DNA of 64,000 bases from Mesorhizobium sp. AR02. Lineage in GTDB: Bacteria > Pseudomonadota > Alphaproteobacteria > Rhizobiales > Rhizobiaceae. The stretch spans positions 1-64,000 of the forward strand of contig NZ_CP080532.1 of the NCBI RefSeq assembly GCF_024746835.1, given 5' to 3'. A program made the translations under genes and the position numbers. Positions 53,551 to 62,409 of the stretch are shown piece after piece (positions within the stretch are counted from its first letter, which is position 1; every line of letters starts with the position of its first letter). The notes under the pieces are model-generated. The model made no database searches, was not told where the DNA came from, and was given only the letters and a program-made list of their open reading frames with translations.

Positions 53551-53888
53551 CTCTTTCGACAATTGCAGATCTTGGAATAGTTAGGGACGTTCTGGCAGAG
53601 GTTGGGAAATAATCTTTAACAGGGGAGGCTTGGCAACATCGGAAATAGCGCGAGAAGTAGATAGTAGGTTGCGCCTGCGACGATAACAAGATTATGTCTT
53701 GGTACATTTCGGAATAGACGCGCTACAACAAATCCTTCATCCCCTCGAACGGTATCTCAAATGGTCGCGCGGTGTTGCGGCCGCGTCCCCGTCCCGCTGC
53801 AAATATTCCAAGCCCTATCCGCAAAACGTAACGGGTCGTCTTCTGGGGTGGCGGATTCAAATGGTCGTCGCAACACCGATCTTTTGAC
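53551..53888. other. No gene found
   Basis: A 338-base gap between the kinase stop and the IS30 remnant, with only short frames. The right part may contain the lost end of the IS30 element. Confidence 0.4.
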
Positions 53889-54790
53889 CTACCGCAGCCA
53901 CTCGTCAAGCGCCTCCGCGGGCGTTTTCCAGCCCAATGTTTTTCGTGGCCTGAAGTTTGGGGCTGTCGCCACAGCGGCGATCTCCTCGGCGCTGTGCGCG
54001 CTGAGATCAGTGCCTTTCGGAAAGTACTGGCGCAGCAGTCCATTGGTGTTCTCGTTGGTGCCGCGCTGCCATGGGCTTTGTGGATCGCAGAAGTAGACCT
54101 GGACGCCGGCATCGATCTTCAAGCCCGCATGCTGAGCCATTTCGGCTCCTTGATCCCACGTCAGCGATCGGCGCAGCTCTTCGGGCAAGGTGATTAAGGT
54201 GCGCGTGATCGCGTCGCGCACGGCCTCGGCCGCATGGCCAGCGAGCGCTGGTCCGTTCTTCGTGCGCTGCACGTCACCGTGCCCCACAAGGCGGGGAAGA
54301 TGCAACAGCATCGTGAAGCGCGTCCTGCGCTCGACGAGCGTGCCGATCGCCGAGCTGCCAAGGCCCAAGATGAGGTCTCCTTCCCAGTGCCCTGGCACCG
54401 CCCGATCAGCTGCTTCGGCAGGGCGCTGGCTGATCATAATCTCGGGTGAGACAAAACCCTTCCGCGCCTGCGGACGCGCGCCCTCGGTACCCGCAACACC
54501 CGCCCTGTTCGCAAGCACGCCGTTAGTTCGCGGCGCAACACTCCTCGGCCCTGGACGAAGAGCGCCTGATAGATGGCTTCGTAGCTGATGCGCATCGTCT
54601 TGTCGTCCGGGAAGTCGATCAGCAAGCGCCGGGCAATCTGTTCCGGGGTCCATGCCTTGGCCCATCGCCGATCCTGTCGTTGGCCATGCTGGCGGCCTTC
54701 CAGGACACGGCGGGGCCGGGAATGGGGACGCCGCTCGGAGCAAGGACAACGCCGGCCAATCTCTGCTCCACATAAGTGCGCAAGGTCGCA
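53889..54790 (-). pseudogene. IS30-family transposase, truncated and frameshifted
   Basis: The C-terminal two thirds reads well: VPGHWEGDLILGLGSSAIGT (first Asp), then RRSLTWDQGAEMAQHAGLK (second Asp) and DPQSPWQRGTNENTNGLLRQ (Glu), the standard IS30 core. Upstream, MLIDFPDDKTMRISYEAIYQ and GVLRRELTACLRTGRVLRVP lie in a second frame, with a shift near 54445 and another near 54650. The N-terminal HTH is missing; IS110 sequence begins about 54792. Confidence 0.87.
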
Positions 54791-54791
54791 T

Positions 54792-54872
54792 CGAATAGGT
54801 CTGGATCTTGCGAAGTATGTCTTCGAGGTTCACGGCGTCGACGGCCACGGAAAAGTCGTCGTGCGAAAGACC
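54792..54872 (+). pseudogene. IS110-family transposase, N-terminal scrap
   Basis: Twenty-seven codons reading IGLDLAKYVFEVHGVDGHG and KVVVRKT match the RuvC-like opening of IS110 transposases (GxDxAKxVFxVHGVD). Nothing of the rest follows. It belongs to a different element from those at 6890 and 59663. Confidence 0.7.
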
Positions 54873-55327
54873 CAGACGGGGATTTGTGGCGGATTCAAGC
54901 ATCCGAGCTGAACCGTACGCAGCACGCAATCAGCGGGAATATCCGAATCCCGAAAATCTGTTGCTAAGTAAGGCCCGCGCCCTGTTGCAAAGACGCGGGC
55001 CCCAACCGGGCGGTTAGCGCGGTTGGCAGCGTGACCCAAGGAGGGGTGCTGCTTTGCTCAACCGGCAATCGGCATCGATGTTCCACCAGCGTACAAAAAA
55101 GAGCCGGTCGCGAAAGGTCCAAACTGGCTGGATAGAGATGAACGGTGCCCCCAAATGCAGCCCGATTCCCAGCAATAGCGGTGGGCGAATCTGGGCCGAG
55201 GAAAAACAGGTCCGGCCCTAACGGCTCTACAGGAAAAGAAAGAGGTTGCGCGCCAATGGGAAATTCCTCAAAGGCGAGGAAAAGCTGCGCCACGCCTCGC
55301 GCGAGGTCGCGAAGACTGGCTTTGGTC
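54873..55327. other. No supported gene
   Basis: About 450 bases. A 109-codon minus-strand frame (54964-55293) exists, but it lacks a family match and a convincing start; I do not call it. A GC-rich inverted pattern (CGCGGGCCCCAACCGGGCGG) sits near 54991. Confidence 0.4.
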
Positions 55328-55603
55328 TTAAACCCTATCGAAGGTGAAGGATGTCAGAAGCGTAGTGACGAAATTGCTGGCCTTTTCCTTGACGAGCAGT
55401 TCAGTCCATTCGTCCGTACCTCGGAGCATCAGGCCAGTGTAGATGCTGTCTACCGCAGCCTCTTCTATGCGCTTGATATGCGACTTGAACACGGATTCGT
55501 CGTCCGTCCTGTAAATATCCCGCACGACCATTCGCAGGATTTCCTGGATGGCGATCTGCCAGGCGGTATTGATCGTCTGAAGCTCGTTTGCTTTTTCGGA
55601 CAT
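55328..55603 (-). CDS. Small conserved-looking hypothetical protein
   Basis: A 91-residue acidic, helical cytoplasmic protein: MSEKANELQTINTAWQIA, RMVVRDIYRTDDES, and LLVKEKASNFVTTLLTSFTF. No domain recognised. AAGGAG lies 8 bases before ATG 55603, which decides the start over a longer frame to 55657. The composition and ribosome-binding site suggest a real gene. It lies between IS debris and the cold-shock gene. Confidence 0.6.
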   Translation of the reverse strand: MSEKANELQTINTAWQIAIQEILRMVVRDIYRTDDESVFKSHIKRIEEAAVDSIYTGLMLRGTDEWTELLVKEKASNFVTTLLTSFTFDRV

Positions 55604-55773
55604 CCAGATCTCCTTGATCTTGACGGCCATCGACAAGAGGCGGCAATACACGCGCAAATTAGTGGGTCGGTCGGCCGGACATAAAAAAGGTCAGGCAAAT
55701 TTTGCCCGACCTCACTTGGTCTCACGCTTTCAACAGTGCCAGTCCATCCGTGGTCAAAGGAAAGCTGAACCTA

Positions 55774-55983
55774 TCAGACGGCCTGCAGGTTGCAGGCAGA
55801 CATTTTGCCCGACTTGCTGTCGCGCTCCATCTCATAGCCGATCTTCTGACCCTCGACGATTTCGCGCATTCCGGCGCGTTCGACCGCAGAGATGTGAACG
55901 AAGGCATCGGCGCCGCCGTTGTCAGGCTGAATGAAGCCGAAGCCCTTGGTGGAATTGAACCATTTAACTGTGCCAGTGGTCAT
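55774..55983 (-). CDS. cspA: Cold-shock domain protein (CspA family)
   Basis: A 69-residue OB-fold RNA chaperone: MTTGTVKWFNSTKGFGFIQP supplies the RNP1 motif (KGFGFI), DAFVHISAVERAG the RNP2 motif (VFVHI-like AFVHI). The rest, EGQKIGYEMERDSKSGKMSA, completes the barrel. Cold-shock proteins bind single-stranded RNA and DNA and ease translation at low temperature. ATG 55983 has AAAGGG 6 bases upstream; a frame to 56103 is not used because the domain starts here. The long upstream stretch probably forms the leader typical of csp mRNAs. Confidence 0.95.
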   Translation of the reverse strand: MTTGTVKWFNSTKGFGFIQPDNGGADAFVHISAVERAGMREIVEGQKIGYEMERDSKSGKMSACNLQAV

Positions 55984-56294
55984 GATGAACCCTTTCATAG
56001 CAATATTGGACGACGGCAACGCGAGAGCGCTGCCGATTTGTGACGATGACGATTTTGAAGGGAAGGTTCGTTCAGGGCGCGGTGCCAAACGCGCGATAAC
56101 CAAAGCTCAGCAAGCAATATCGACAGCCAAATTCATATCCTACCGCAATGGCGACGTCAAGTTTTGGTTTTGGAAATTGTGACTTCAACTCTCTTGTAAG
56201 ATGCATTCGGCTCCCTGCCTCGGGCCAGTGACTGGGTAGCAGCGCTATAGCGAACGGCGTCTGGTTCCACACGGCAGCCATGCAAAATTGTGCA

Positions 56295-56323
56295 TTGCAC
56301 AACGCCTCGCATCACTCGATGTT
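56295..56323 (+). promoter_or_regulatory. Promoter of the alpha-r14-like small RNA
   Basis: TTGCAC (56295-56300), 17 bases and GATGTT (56318-56323) form a plausible sigma-70 promoter. The predicted start near 56330 is just before the first hairpin of the RNA. Confidence 0.45.
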
Positions 56324-56329
56324 AACCAG

Positions 56330-56441
56330 GTCGGCCATCTACTCCTCCCAGATGCGATGCCGATGCAAAGTGAGCCACACCTCCTCCGTGGTAAGCTTGA
56401 TATCGAACCCGCTGCCACCTCCTCCCGGCAGCGGGTTTTTT
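56330..56441 (+). ncRNA. Alpha-r14/NfeR1-like trans-acting small RNA
   Basis: About 112 bases fold into three hairpins, each exposing a CUCCUCC anti-Shine-Dalgarno loop. Hairpin 1 has arms CATCT/AGATG (56336-56354), reinforced by TCGGC/GCCGA outside. Hairpin 2 has CCAC/GTGG (56375-56391). Hairpin 3 has a 9-bp stem CCCGCTGCC/GGCAGCGGG (56408-56435) followed by six T (to 56441), an intrinsic terminator. Three CUCCUCC loops plus terminator is the known layout of alphaproteobacterial alpha-r14 RNAs, such as NfeR1 of Sinorhizobium, which act on transporter mRNAs and affect nodulation. Confidence 0.85.
56408..56441 (+). terminator. Intrinsic terminator of the small RNA
   Basis: A perfect 9-bp stem with a 10-base loop (ACCTCCTCCC) followed by TTTTTT (56436-56441). 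The loop doubles as an anti-Shine-Dalgarno site. Confidence 0.9.
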
Positions 56442-57059
56442 CATGCCATCAATGCGGCCCGATAGGCAATCGCGCTTCTCAAGACCCAATGCCCAGATCC
56501 AGGTCATATTGGCCGCCATCGTCACAGCATGGAGGGCTTCAAATTCTCCGCAGCTGTTCGACCGCTCGCCGCCCCATCAGGATGGAGCGGCGTCGGCAGT
56601 GGCGGTGACGGATCTTCTGGAGCGTCACTCTCCAAAGCCCTATGCCCACGCAGCGGTAGCCGCATCTTTACGCGACCTCCTCCAGCGCAAAAATAATCGG
56701 CGCTCGGCTATCAGCATAGGTACGTCATAAACGATAGAGTTGCGGAGCCCGGTAAGCGCGGGAGTGGCCGTTCTGCCACTATCCGGGTACGCAGAGTTGA
56801 GACAGAAGGCGAAGGGGCCCGGTCCAACAAATGCAGAGGCGGCTTTTCGGTCCGAGCAGGCACAACAGCCGAGGCATGCTGCCCTCGACCAAAGGCGCAC
56901 TTAGCCAATTACTGCATTATAGCGGCTCATAGCGGCGATCAGGGAAGTGCGCGGGCTGGCGGGACCGCCAATCCCGGATCGAGGGCGCACCACCGGAGAA
57001 AGTGACGCGTTCCGCTGACGATTTACGCCGCACTTACAACTTCCGAGCTGAGAGGATCT
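56442..57059. other. No supported gene
   Basis: About 620 bases between the small RNA and the corA promoter. Overlapping frames of 86-95 codons occur on both strands without a recognisable domain or ribosome-binding site. Confidence 0.4.
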
Positions 57060-57084
57060 GGAACACAATCCGCAGCCGCTCGTT
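57060..57084 (+). promoter_or_regulatory. EcfG-type promoter of corA
   Basis: GGAAC (57060-57064), a 16-base spacer and CGTT (57081-57084): an exact EcfG match. It implies transcription from about 57091, so the translation start must be downstream, as chosen at 57245. Confidence 0.7.
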
Positions 57085-57244
57085 CAAAATAGTGGGAGGG
57101 CTCAACGGAATTGGGATTGGCCAGCACGCAAAGGGGCTTACGAATGGCCAGAAGCCGGCCTTGGTGCACGAACCTCCAGTTCCATCTGGCGTACTCGCCC
57201 AAAGACCCGTCCACGCAAGCCGCGCCTCTCGGGCAATCCTCGAA

Positions 57245-58201
57245 ATGTTGAATATCTATCCGCAGCGCAACTCCCCGAAAGCGACCATAAAGGCGCTCTG
57301 GCTGGATCTTATCGACCCCGATACGGCCGAGGTGAAAGAGGTCGAGGGGCTGGCCGGCGTTGCCCTCCCAAACCGGAAAAATCTCAGCGAGATCGAAAGC
57401 TCAAGCCGACTAAAAGCCCGGGACGGCGTGCTTACCATGAGCGTTCCGATAGTCACCCATGTCGAAGGCGGCGCGCCGCTGGTCGCTCCCCTCGGCTTTG
57501 TGCTGTCGCGAGAGCGCCTGATCACCGTTCGCTTCTCGGCATTGCCGGCCTTCGACGCAGTTGCTGGTCGCTTTGCCGATTCCGGCGAGCCGGCGACCTC
57601 GAGCCTAGAGGTGTTCCTCGATCTCTGCGATGAGCTTGTCGACCGCCTCGCCGACGGCCTTGAGCAGGCAGCGACTGACCTGCGCACCCTCTCTGCAACC
57701 GCCTTTCATGTCCCGGATAGCCAAGGCCGTAAGGCGATCCGCTCAAACAATGTTATTCGAGCCCAACTCCGCCATGTCGGCAGGCTGGGTGACGCTCTCT
57801 CGGAAAAGCGCGATGCGTTGCTTGCCCTTGGACGCGCCATCGATTTCGCATGCGGGATGACCGCAGGCTGGGGCGATGGAGAACTCGCGTCACGTATGGA
57901 CGGCCTCAAGCTCGACGTAGCGTCGCTCGACAATTACGAGGTGCATCTCTCCGACAAGGTGCAGTTCCTGCTCGACGCTATGGTTGGATTGATCGGCATT
58001 GCACAAAACGACATCTTCAAAATCCTCACCATCGTCTCGATCGTCGGCATTCCGCCAACCTTGATGGCGAGCATCTACGGCATGAATTTCAAGAGCATGC
58101 CCGAATACGACTGGGCCTTCGGCTATCCCTATGGTTTGGGGATGATCGCTCTCAGCGCAATTATTCCGCTGGCGTGGTTCAAATGGCGGGGTTGGTTCTA
58201 G
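57245..58201 (+). CDS. corA: CorA-type Mg2+/divalent cation transporter
   Basis: A 318-residue CorA. The N-terminal cytoplasmic domain starts NSPKATIKALWLDLIDPDTA; long helices follow; two membrane helices lie at the C-terminus, joined by the pore loop with the GMN signature (MASIYGMNFKSMPEY). CorA forms pentamers that import Mg2+, Co2+ or Ni2+. A frame to 57002 exists, but the EcfG promoter at 57060 lies inside it and the family starts near ATG 57245; that start has only a weak ribosome-binding site. It probably belongs to the stress regulon with csbD and the PRC-barrel gene. Confidence 0.92.
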   Translation: MLNIYPQRNSPKATIKALWLDLIDPDTAEVKEVEGLAGVALPNRKNLSEIESSSRLKARDGVLTMSVPIVTHVEGGAPLVAPLGFVLSRERLITVRFSALPAFDAVAGRFADSGEPATSSLEVFLDLCDELVDRLADGLEQAATDLRTLSATAFHVPDSQGRKAIRSNNVIRAQLRHVGRLGDALSEKRDALLALGRAIDFACGMTAGWGDGELASRMDGLKLDVASLDNYEVHLSDKVQFLLDAMVGLIGIAQNDIFKILTIVSIVGIPPTLMASIYGMNFKSMPEYDWAFGYPYGLGMIALSAIIPLAWFKWRGWF

Positions 58202-58330
58202 GGGTCGTCCATTCATGCGGAAGGAGTGGCAAGGCTCGCTCCGAGCCCGATATGGCGTGGTTTGAGGATCTCGCCCCCGCGTGACACGGCGGAGCTAGAA
58301 AATGTCCTCTCACTCAATCATTAAGCTGCC

Positions 58331-58355
58331 GGAACCGAAATGCATTCGGTCCGTT
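58331..58355 (+). promoter_or_regulatory. EcfG-type promoter of the PRC-barrel gene
   Basis: GGAAC (58331-58335), a 16-base spacer and CGTT (58352-58355) match the EcfG consensus exactly. The predicted start near 58362 leaves an 88-base leader. Confidence 0.75.
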
Positions 58356-58449
58356 GTTTCAGGCTGATACAAATGTCTTGCGGTACATTTCCACCTGATT
58401 TGCGTGCTCCAAGCACGAAGTCAAGGAAAGCCGCCCATGGGGAATTTTA

Positions 58450-59244
58450 ATGAGATTTGTCTGGATCGCGGCGCCGGTGGCGTTGTTGCTGGGGCTTGGC
58501 ATCCAACCGGCGTTCGCCGTCTGTAATATATCCGATGCGAAGCTCGAAGAAGCTGTCCTCAGGAGCCCGGAATTGCGCAATCCGAAGAATCGCTATCTCG
58601 TCCGGGATCTGCGAACCCTTAGGGACGCCGCGTTCCTGCTGTGGTCGTATGGCCTACAGGACGATTGCGAACGGCTGCTCGCCAATATCCGACAACTGAT
58701 TGCCGCGCCATCAATGGCGAAGCTGGGGGGCAACGACGAGGACCTTGCCGATGAACAGTTGGCCGCCGAAGAACCACAGCGGCATCAAGGTGGTGAAGTT
58801 CAGGGCAATCGTGGTGCCCCAGGCGCGCGTCCTCTCATCAATATCGACGACCTTGGACCCGGTCTGCGTGTCGACGAGATCGTCGGCTCCGAAGTTCGCA
58901 GTTCGGACGACAAGATCGTTGGCGAAGTTCGCAACGTGGTGATCGGAACCAAGGACCGATGGGACTACGCGGTCATTGCCTCAGGCGGCTTTTTCATCGC
59001 CGGGAAAGACAGCATCGTCGTCCCCCTTCGGTATATGCAAGTCGACGAGGAGCGACACAGCTTTTACCTGCGCATCTCCAGCGCCGATGTGAAAGCCGTT
59101 CCCTTGATGCCCGACCAGGAATATCTGTGGCTTGCAGATGAAGCATGGCGAGCGAAGAACGATGCGATCTTCCAGAAGCTAATCCCTGACCCAGTTCGGG
59201 AGGGCCCGCCGGCAAGTCAGCAACCCACCACTAAAGTTCAGTGA
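58450..59244 (+). CDS. Exported PRC-barrel domain protein
   Basis: A 264-residue periplasmic protein. A signal peptide (residues 1-23, ending QPAFAV) is followed by a helical region with two cysteines, then a low-complexity linker (EEPQRHQGGEVQGNRGAPGA). A PRC-barrel domain follows (about 150-230): IVGSEVRSSDDKIVGEVRNV, GGFFIAGKDSIVVPLRYMQV. PRC-barrels bind protein or RNA partners and are common in stress proteins of this class. Its clear EcfG promoter fits. The exact role is unknown. Confidence 0.85.
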   Translation: MRFVWIAAPVALLLGLGIQPAFAVCNISDAKLEEAVLRSPELRNPKNRYLVRDLRTLRDAAFLLWSYGLQDDCERLLANIRQLIAAPSMAKLGGNDEDLADEQLAAEEPQRHQGGEVQGNRGAPGARPLINIDDLGPGLRVDEIVGSEVRSSDDKIVGEVRNVVIGTKDRWDYAVIASGGFFIAGKDSIVVPLRYMQVDEERHSFYLRISSADVKAVPLMPDQEYLWLADEAWRAKNDAIFQKLIPDPVREGPPASQQPTTKVQ

Positions 59245-59662
59245 GCGTTCGGAACAGTGATTTCATTCGGGGCGAAGACGAGCCGCTGATCGCCATGCCT
59301 AGCTTGCGGAATTATATTACGCAATGATGGGTATGCATGCGCAGTGGGACGGATCGCAGGCATATAATCCCTTACTAAGAGCCTCTTTGATTGGGGTCGT
59401 TGCGGTCAAGATGCTCCTGCACTTTTTTCTGGACCGTTCCTGGGTCACTCGCTTCTCTTCGCGGTCGGCGCTTGGGCCGCCGCATGATGGGGTTAGGAGA
59501 GCGAGGCGTCTCAATCTGTTTCACGACCTTGCCGTGCTTTGGCCGGCAGGTTCGGGACTCTCAACGAGATCGCCTCGCCCATCGTCCCCAGGGAACGATC
59601 CGGGCATCGCCCTTTCGGGCGAAGGCTTTGTTCGTGTTGCTTGCTCCTCGAGCTGTCTCAGT
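59245..59662. other. No supported gene; flank of the IS110 element
   Basis: About 420 bases between the PRC-barrel stop and the IS110 transposase stop. The right part probably holds the element's short 3' non-coding end; the rest has no recognised gene. Confidence 0.4.
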
Positions 59663-60700
59663 TCACGCGGCCAGGTGAGCAGGCTCCTTTCCAAAGCGGA
59701 ACTCGGTCGCGTCGGCCCACATGCGATGCAGAACGACGGCCAGTTTGCGGGCGACCGCGACCCGGGCTCGTGCCATGCCGTGCCGCCTGGCGATGTTCAT
59801 GCCCCATGCTCTGAGGCTCGACCACTTCGTCGATCGCCCCAGCAGTGTGTGGGCCGCCTCATAAAGCGCGGTGCGTGCAAGTTCGTCGCCGCATCGGCTG
59901 ACCTTTCCCTGGATGTCGGTTTCGCCGGACTGGTAGCGCGCCGGCGTCAGTCCCAGATGCGCCCCCACCGCCTGCGACGAGCCGAACCGCTCAGGCCGGT
60001 CGATCGTGGCGCGGAAGGCGAGCGCGGTGATCGGCCCGATGCCCGGCGCGCTCTTCAGCCGCCGGCAGACTTCTTCATCGCGGACGATGTCGAGAACCTG
60101 CTTCGTCAGGCGGGCGAACTCTCTCAACATAACACCGAGGATCGCAAGCAGCGGCTCGACCATCGCCATCACCACGGCGTCAGCGCCCGTCAACTCACGC
60201 ACGCGGCCGGCAAACGCGCTGCGCGACGGCAGGCCCAGCTTGACGCCGGCCTCGCGCAGGATCGCCCGCACTACGTTCTCAATCGAACGCATCTCGTTCA
60301 GCACCGTGCGGCGGGCAACCAGCAGCGAACGCCACAGACGGCACTGCCTGCTCTTGACATGCACCTGCCGATACCAGCCGGTTCGCATGATCTGCGCCAG
60401 CGCGCGGGCGTCATTGCGATCGGTCTTGTTCGGCATGGTCTTCATGGCCGCATTGGCCTGCCGCGTCTCGATGCAGGTCGCCGGCAAGCCTTCGGCGTGC
60501 AGTCCATCGTGAAGCCAGGCCGTCAGCGAGCAAGCTTCCAGTCCGATCCGATCAAGCGGCAAACCGGTCCCCTTCAGCGCTTCACACAACGCCTGCGGAT
60601 CGCTCAACGCTCTCGCCTCATTCACGATCCGGCCAGTCTCGTCGACAATGCAAATAGAGGTATCTTCCAAAGACACGTCCAGTCCGGCAAAGTACTTCAT
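59663..60700 (-). CDS. IS110-family transposase (IS110 subgroup)
   Basis: A 345-residue DEDD recombinase. RuvC-like part: MKYFAGLDVSLEDTSICIVD, GLEACSLTAWLHDGL, MPNKTDRNDARALAQIMRTG. Transposase_20 part: LKSAPGIGPITALAFRATID, GAHLGLTPARYQSGETDIQG, SRCGDELARTALYEAAHTLL. The start at 60700 (MKYFAGLD) sits right after a structured leader; a frame from 60742 would start within that leader. A long 5' non-coding leader and no subterminal repeats suggest the IS110 rather than IS1111 subgroup, where the bridge RNA lies upstream of the gene. The gene is intact. Confidence 0.93.
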   Translation of the reverse strand: MKYFAGLDVSLEDTSICIVDETGRIVNEARALSDPQALCEALKGTGLPLDRIGLEACSLTAWLHDGLHAEGLPATCIETRQANAAMKTMPNKTDRNDARALAQIMRTGWYRQVHVKSRQCRLWRSLLVARRTVLNEMRSIENVVRAILREAGVKLGLPSRSAFAGRVRELTGADAVVMAMVEPLLAILGVMLREFARLTKQVLDIVRDEEVCRRLKSAPGIGPITALAFRATIDRPERFGSSQAVGAHLGLTPARYQSGETDIQGKVSRCGDELARTALYEAAHTLLGRSTKWSSLRAWGMNIARRHGMARARVAVARKLAVVLHRMWADATEFRFGKEPAHLAA

Positions 60701-60768
60701 GGCTGCTCCTTCCAAATGTTTGTGGCGACTCACATCGACCACGTTCTCACATTTCGACAGGAGCAGCC
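60701..60768 (-). ncRNA. Candidate bridge RNA leader of the IS110 element
   Basis: Immediately upstream of the transposase start, a 10-bp stem GGCTGCTCCT (60701-60710) pairs with AGGAGCAGCC (60759-60768). Inside it AAATGT/ACATTT (about 60715-60753) and TGG/CCA form further stems with large internal loops. Internal loops carrying target- and donor-specific bases are the known design of IS110 bridge RNAs. The true RNA probably extends further upstream (to about 60830). The loops were not matched to the flanks. Confidence 0.5.
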
Positions 60769-60831
60769 GCCATCAGCTGGCTCGGCAGAGACCCCAATCA
60801 CCCCATCTGAATCAAAAAGAATGTTTTGATA

Positions 60832-61030
60832 TCAAGCTCTTGCGAGCCTGCGTGTGAGCAGGCGAATGTGGGCGACGTATATCCAGGCTTCTGCGGAAGC
60901 GATGGATTTCTCCCAGTCCTTGGCCAGCCTGCGGCATCGCCCCAGCCATGCGAATGTGCGCTCCACGACCCACCGGCGCGGCAGGACCTCGAAGCCTTTG
61001 GCTTTATTCGTCCGCTTGACGATCTCCAGA
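60832..61030 (-). pseudogene. IS5-family transposase, C-terminal remnant
   Basis: Sixty-odd codons ending at a stop at 60832 read [40 protein letters not shown] and [18 protein letters not shown], the third catalytic (Glu) region and tail of an IS5-group transposase. The first two thirds are missing. It differs from the intact copy at 50755. Confidence 0.8.
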
Positions 61031-61537
61031 GGTGAACGTGCCGATCTTTTGCATCGCGCCCTTAGATTTCCGACAGAGATGCATTGACGAAAACAAAATC
61101 TTTTTCAAAGATGTCGCAGATCCTCAGGTTTTCCGAGACACTGTCCGGGCTACTAGACTAGGCTCAGGACTCAGGTGGAATTGGGGCTCCAACGCTGGAA
61201 CCCCATCGCTGGACAGGAGTTAGGTAGTGCTCCTCCAGCTCTCAGGCGGCAGCAGTACCCACCCCACGCGCTTTGCAGATGGTTTTCGGCGGTCTGAAGG
61301 CCGGCCGATCTAACCAAGAGATGCCTACGCGCTCCCCGCTTCCTCCAGGTGAGATATGCCTATGCAATGGTCGTGAAACCTTCCACAATCCAGCGCTTGA
61401 GTTTCGCGCCTTCAAGGCGCAACGACGTATTGGTGGGCGTGAGGTTAGAGTGACGGACTACCCAGTGGAGAAATCGACCGGCCGCTGCCCAGGCCGAGCC
61501 AGAGGCGATCACAATACGCACCCAGAAAGGTGGTCAG
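61031..61537. other. No supported gene
   Basis: About 500 bases of mixed short frames between the IS5 remnant and the CheB fragment. I see no recognisable domain. Confidence 0.4.
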
Positions 61538-61850
61538 GTGAAGCCTAAACGCACTGCCAGCACCCTCAGGCACATCTCGGCCAAAGTTCCGGTCATTGGC
61601 ATCGGCGCTTCAGCCGGTGGTATCGAAGCGCTAGGCCAATTCTTCGACGCCATGTCGGCGGACAGTGATTGCGCCTTCGTGGTCGTTTTGCATCTCGACC
61701 CCAAGCGCGAAAGCGAAATGGCGAACGTTCTCAGCGCCCGTACGGCGATGCCTGTCGTTCAGGTCGCGGACGGGATGAGGCTTGAAGGCAACCACGTCTA
61801 CGTGATTGCGCCCAATTCCGACCTTCGGATCGGCGACGGCGCTTGCACAT
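61538..61850 (+). pseudogene. CheB-type methylesterase, N-terminal fragment
   Basis: About 105 codons: IGIGASAGGIEALGQFFDAM with the catalytic Ser of GASAGG, then VVLHLDPKRESEMANVLSAR and MRLEGNHVYVIAPNSDLRI, the CheB domain usual at the front of CheB/CheR/PAS kinase fusions. The frame then changes near 61840 into unrelated sequence (AIAKKLGVTDERIVAELAGD), so most of the protein is lost. CheB removes methyl groups from chemoreceptors; in fusions it acts in stress signalling. Non-functional here. Confidence 0.75.
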
Positions 61851-62409
61851 GTCAAGCGGGACGCCATCGCCAAAAAGCTTGGTGTCACGGACGAGCGCAT
61901 CGTCGCCGAATTGGCTGGAGATCCGCAGACGCCTGCAGACCGCGCCTCTGCGGCCAAGGCGTCGACGAGGGCAGGCCAAGCCGCTGCACTCCAGGCGATG
62001 ATCGCTGCAACATTTGCGGCAACCTGGCCCGGAAAAGGCGCCGATGGTTATCATCCGGCGTAGTGCTCGCAGACGTTTGAAGGCAACACGGCCGCCGCGC
62101 GTTTCGGCCGACGAATGGACTGCGCTGCTCAGTTAGTTTGACTTGCGCCTCGGTAATTCCTGTCTCGCTCGCGAGGAACCGGACAAGAAAGTTCTCCTCT
62201 TCGTCCACCGGAGCCCGGTTCTTTTGCTTCAGATTTGATAGTGCTCTTCGCTTCGCGTTTGGCTTCGGTTCGGATTACAGGAAAGCAGGTCGGCGTCTTG
62301 TGCCGCAGCGAGATAGGCCGGGCGGACCATTCTATCTCCTCAGAGGGGAATCTGACCTGTACAGGCTTCCAGCACAGCGCGGTATTGTACCATGCCCTGG
62401 CCAGTTCCA
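61851..62409. other. Unassigned scrap between CheB and recombinase remnants
   Basis: A short open stretch near 61860-61960 reads KRDAIAKKLGVTDERIVAE, faintly like a phage terminase small subunit, but it is too short to call. A minus-strand stretch near 62150-62210 reads FLVRFLASETGITEAQVKL, faintly like a DUF3606-type tail. No complete gene is present. Confidence 0.35.

Noticed and set aside
54964..55293. 109-codon minus-strand frame
   Set aside because: No family match, no convincing start site, and it lies among IS remnants.
61860..61960. Possible phage terminase small-subunit fragment
   Set aside because: Only about 30 residues of vague similarity, in a rearranged region.
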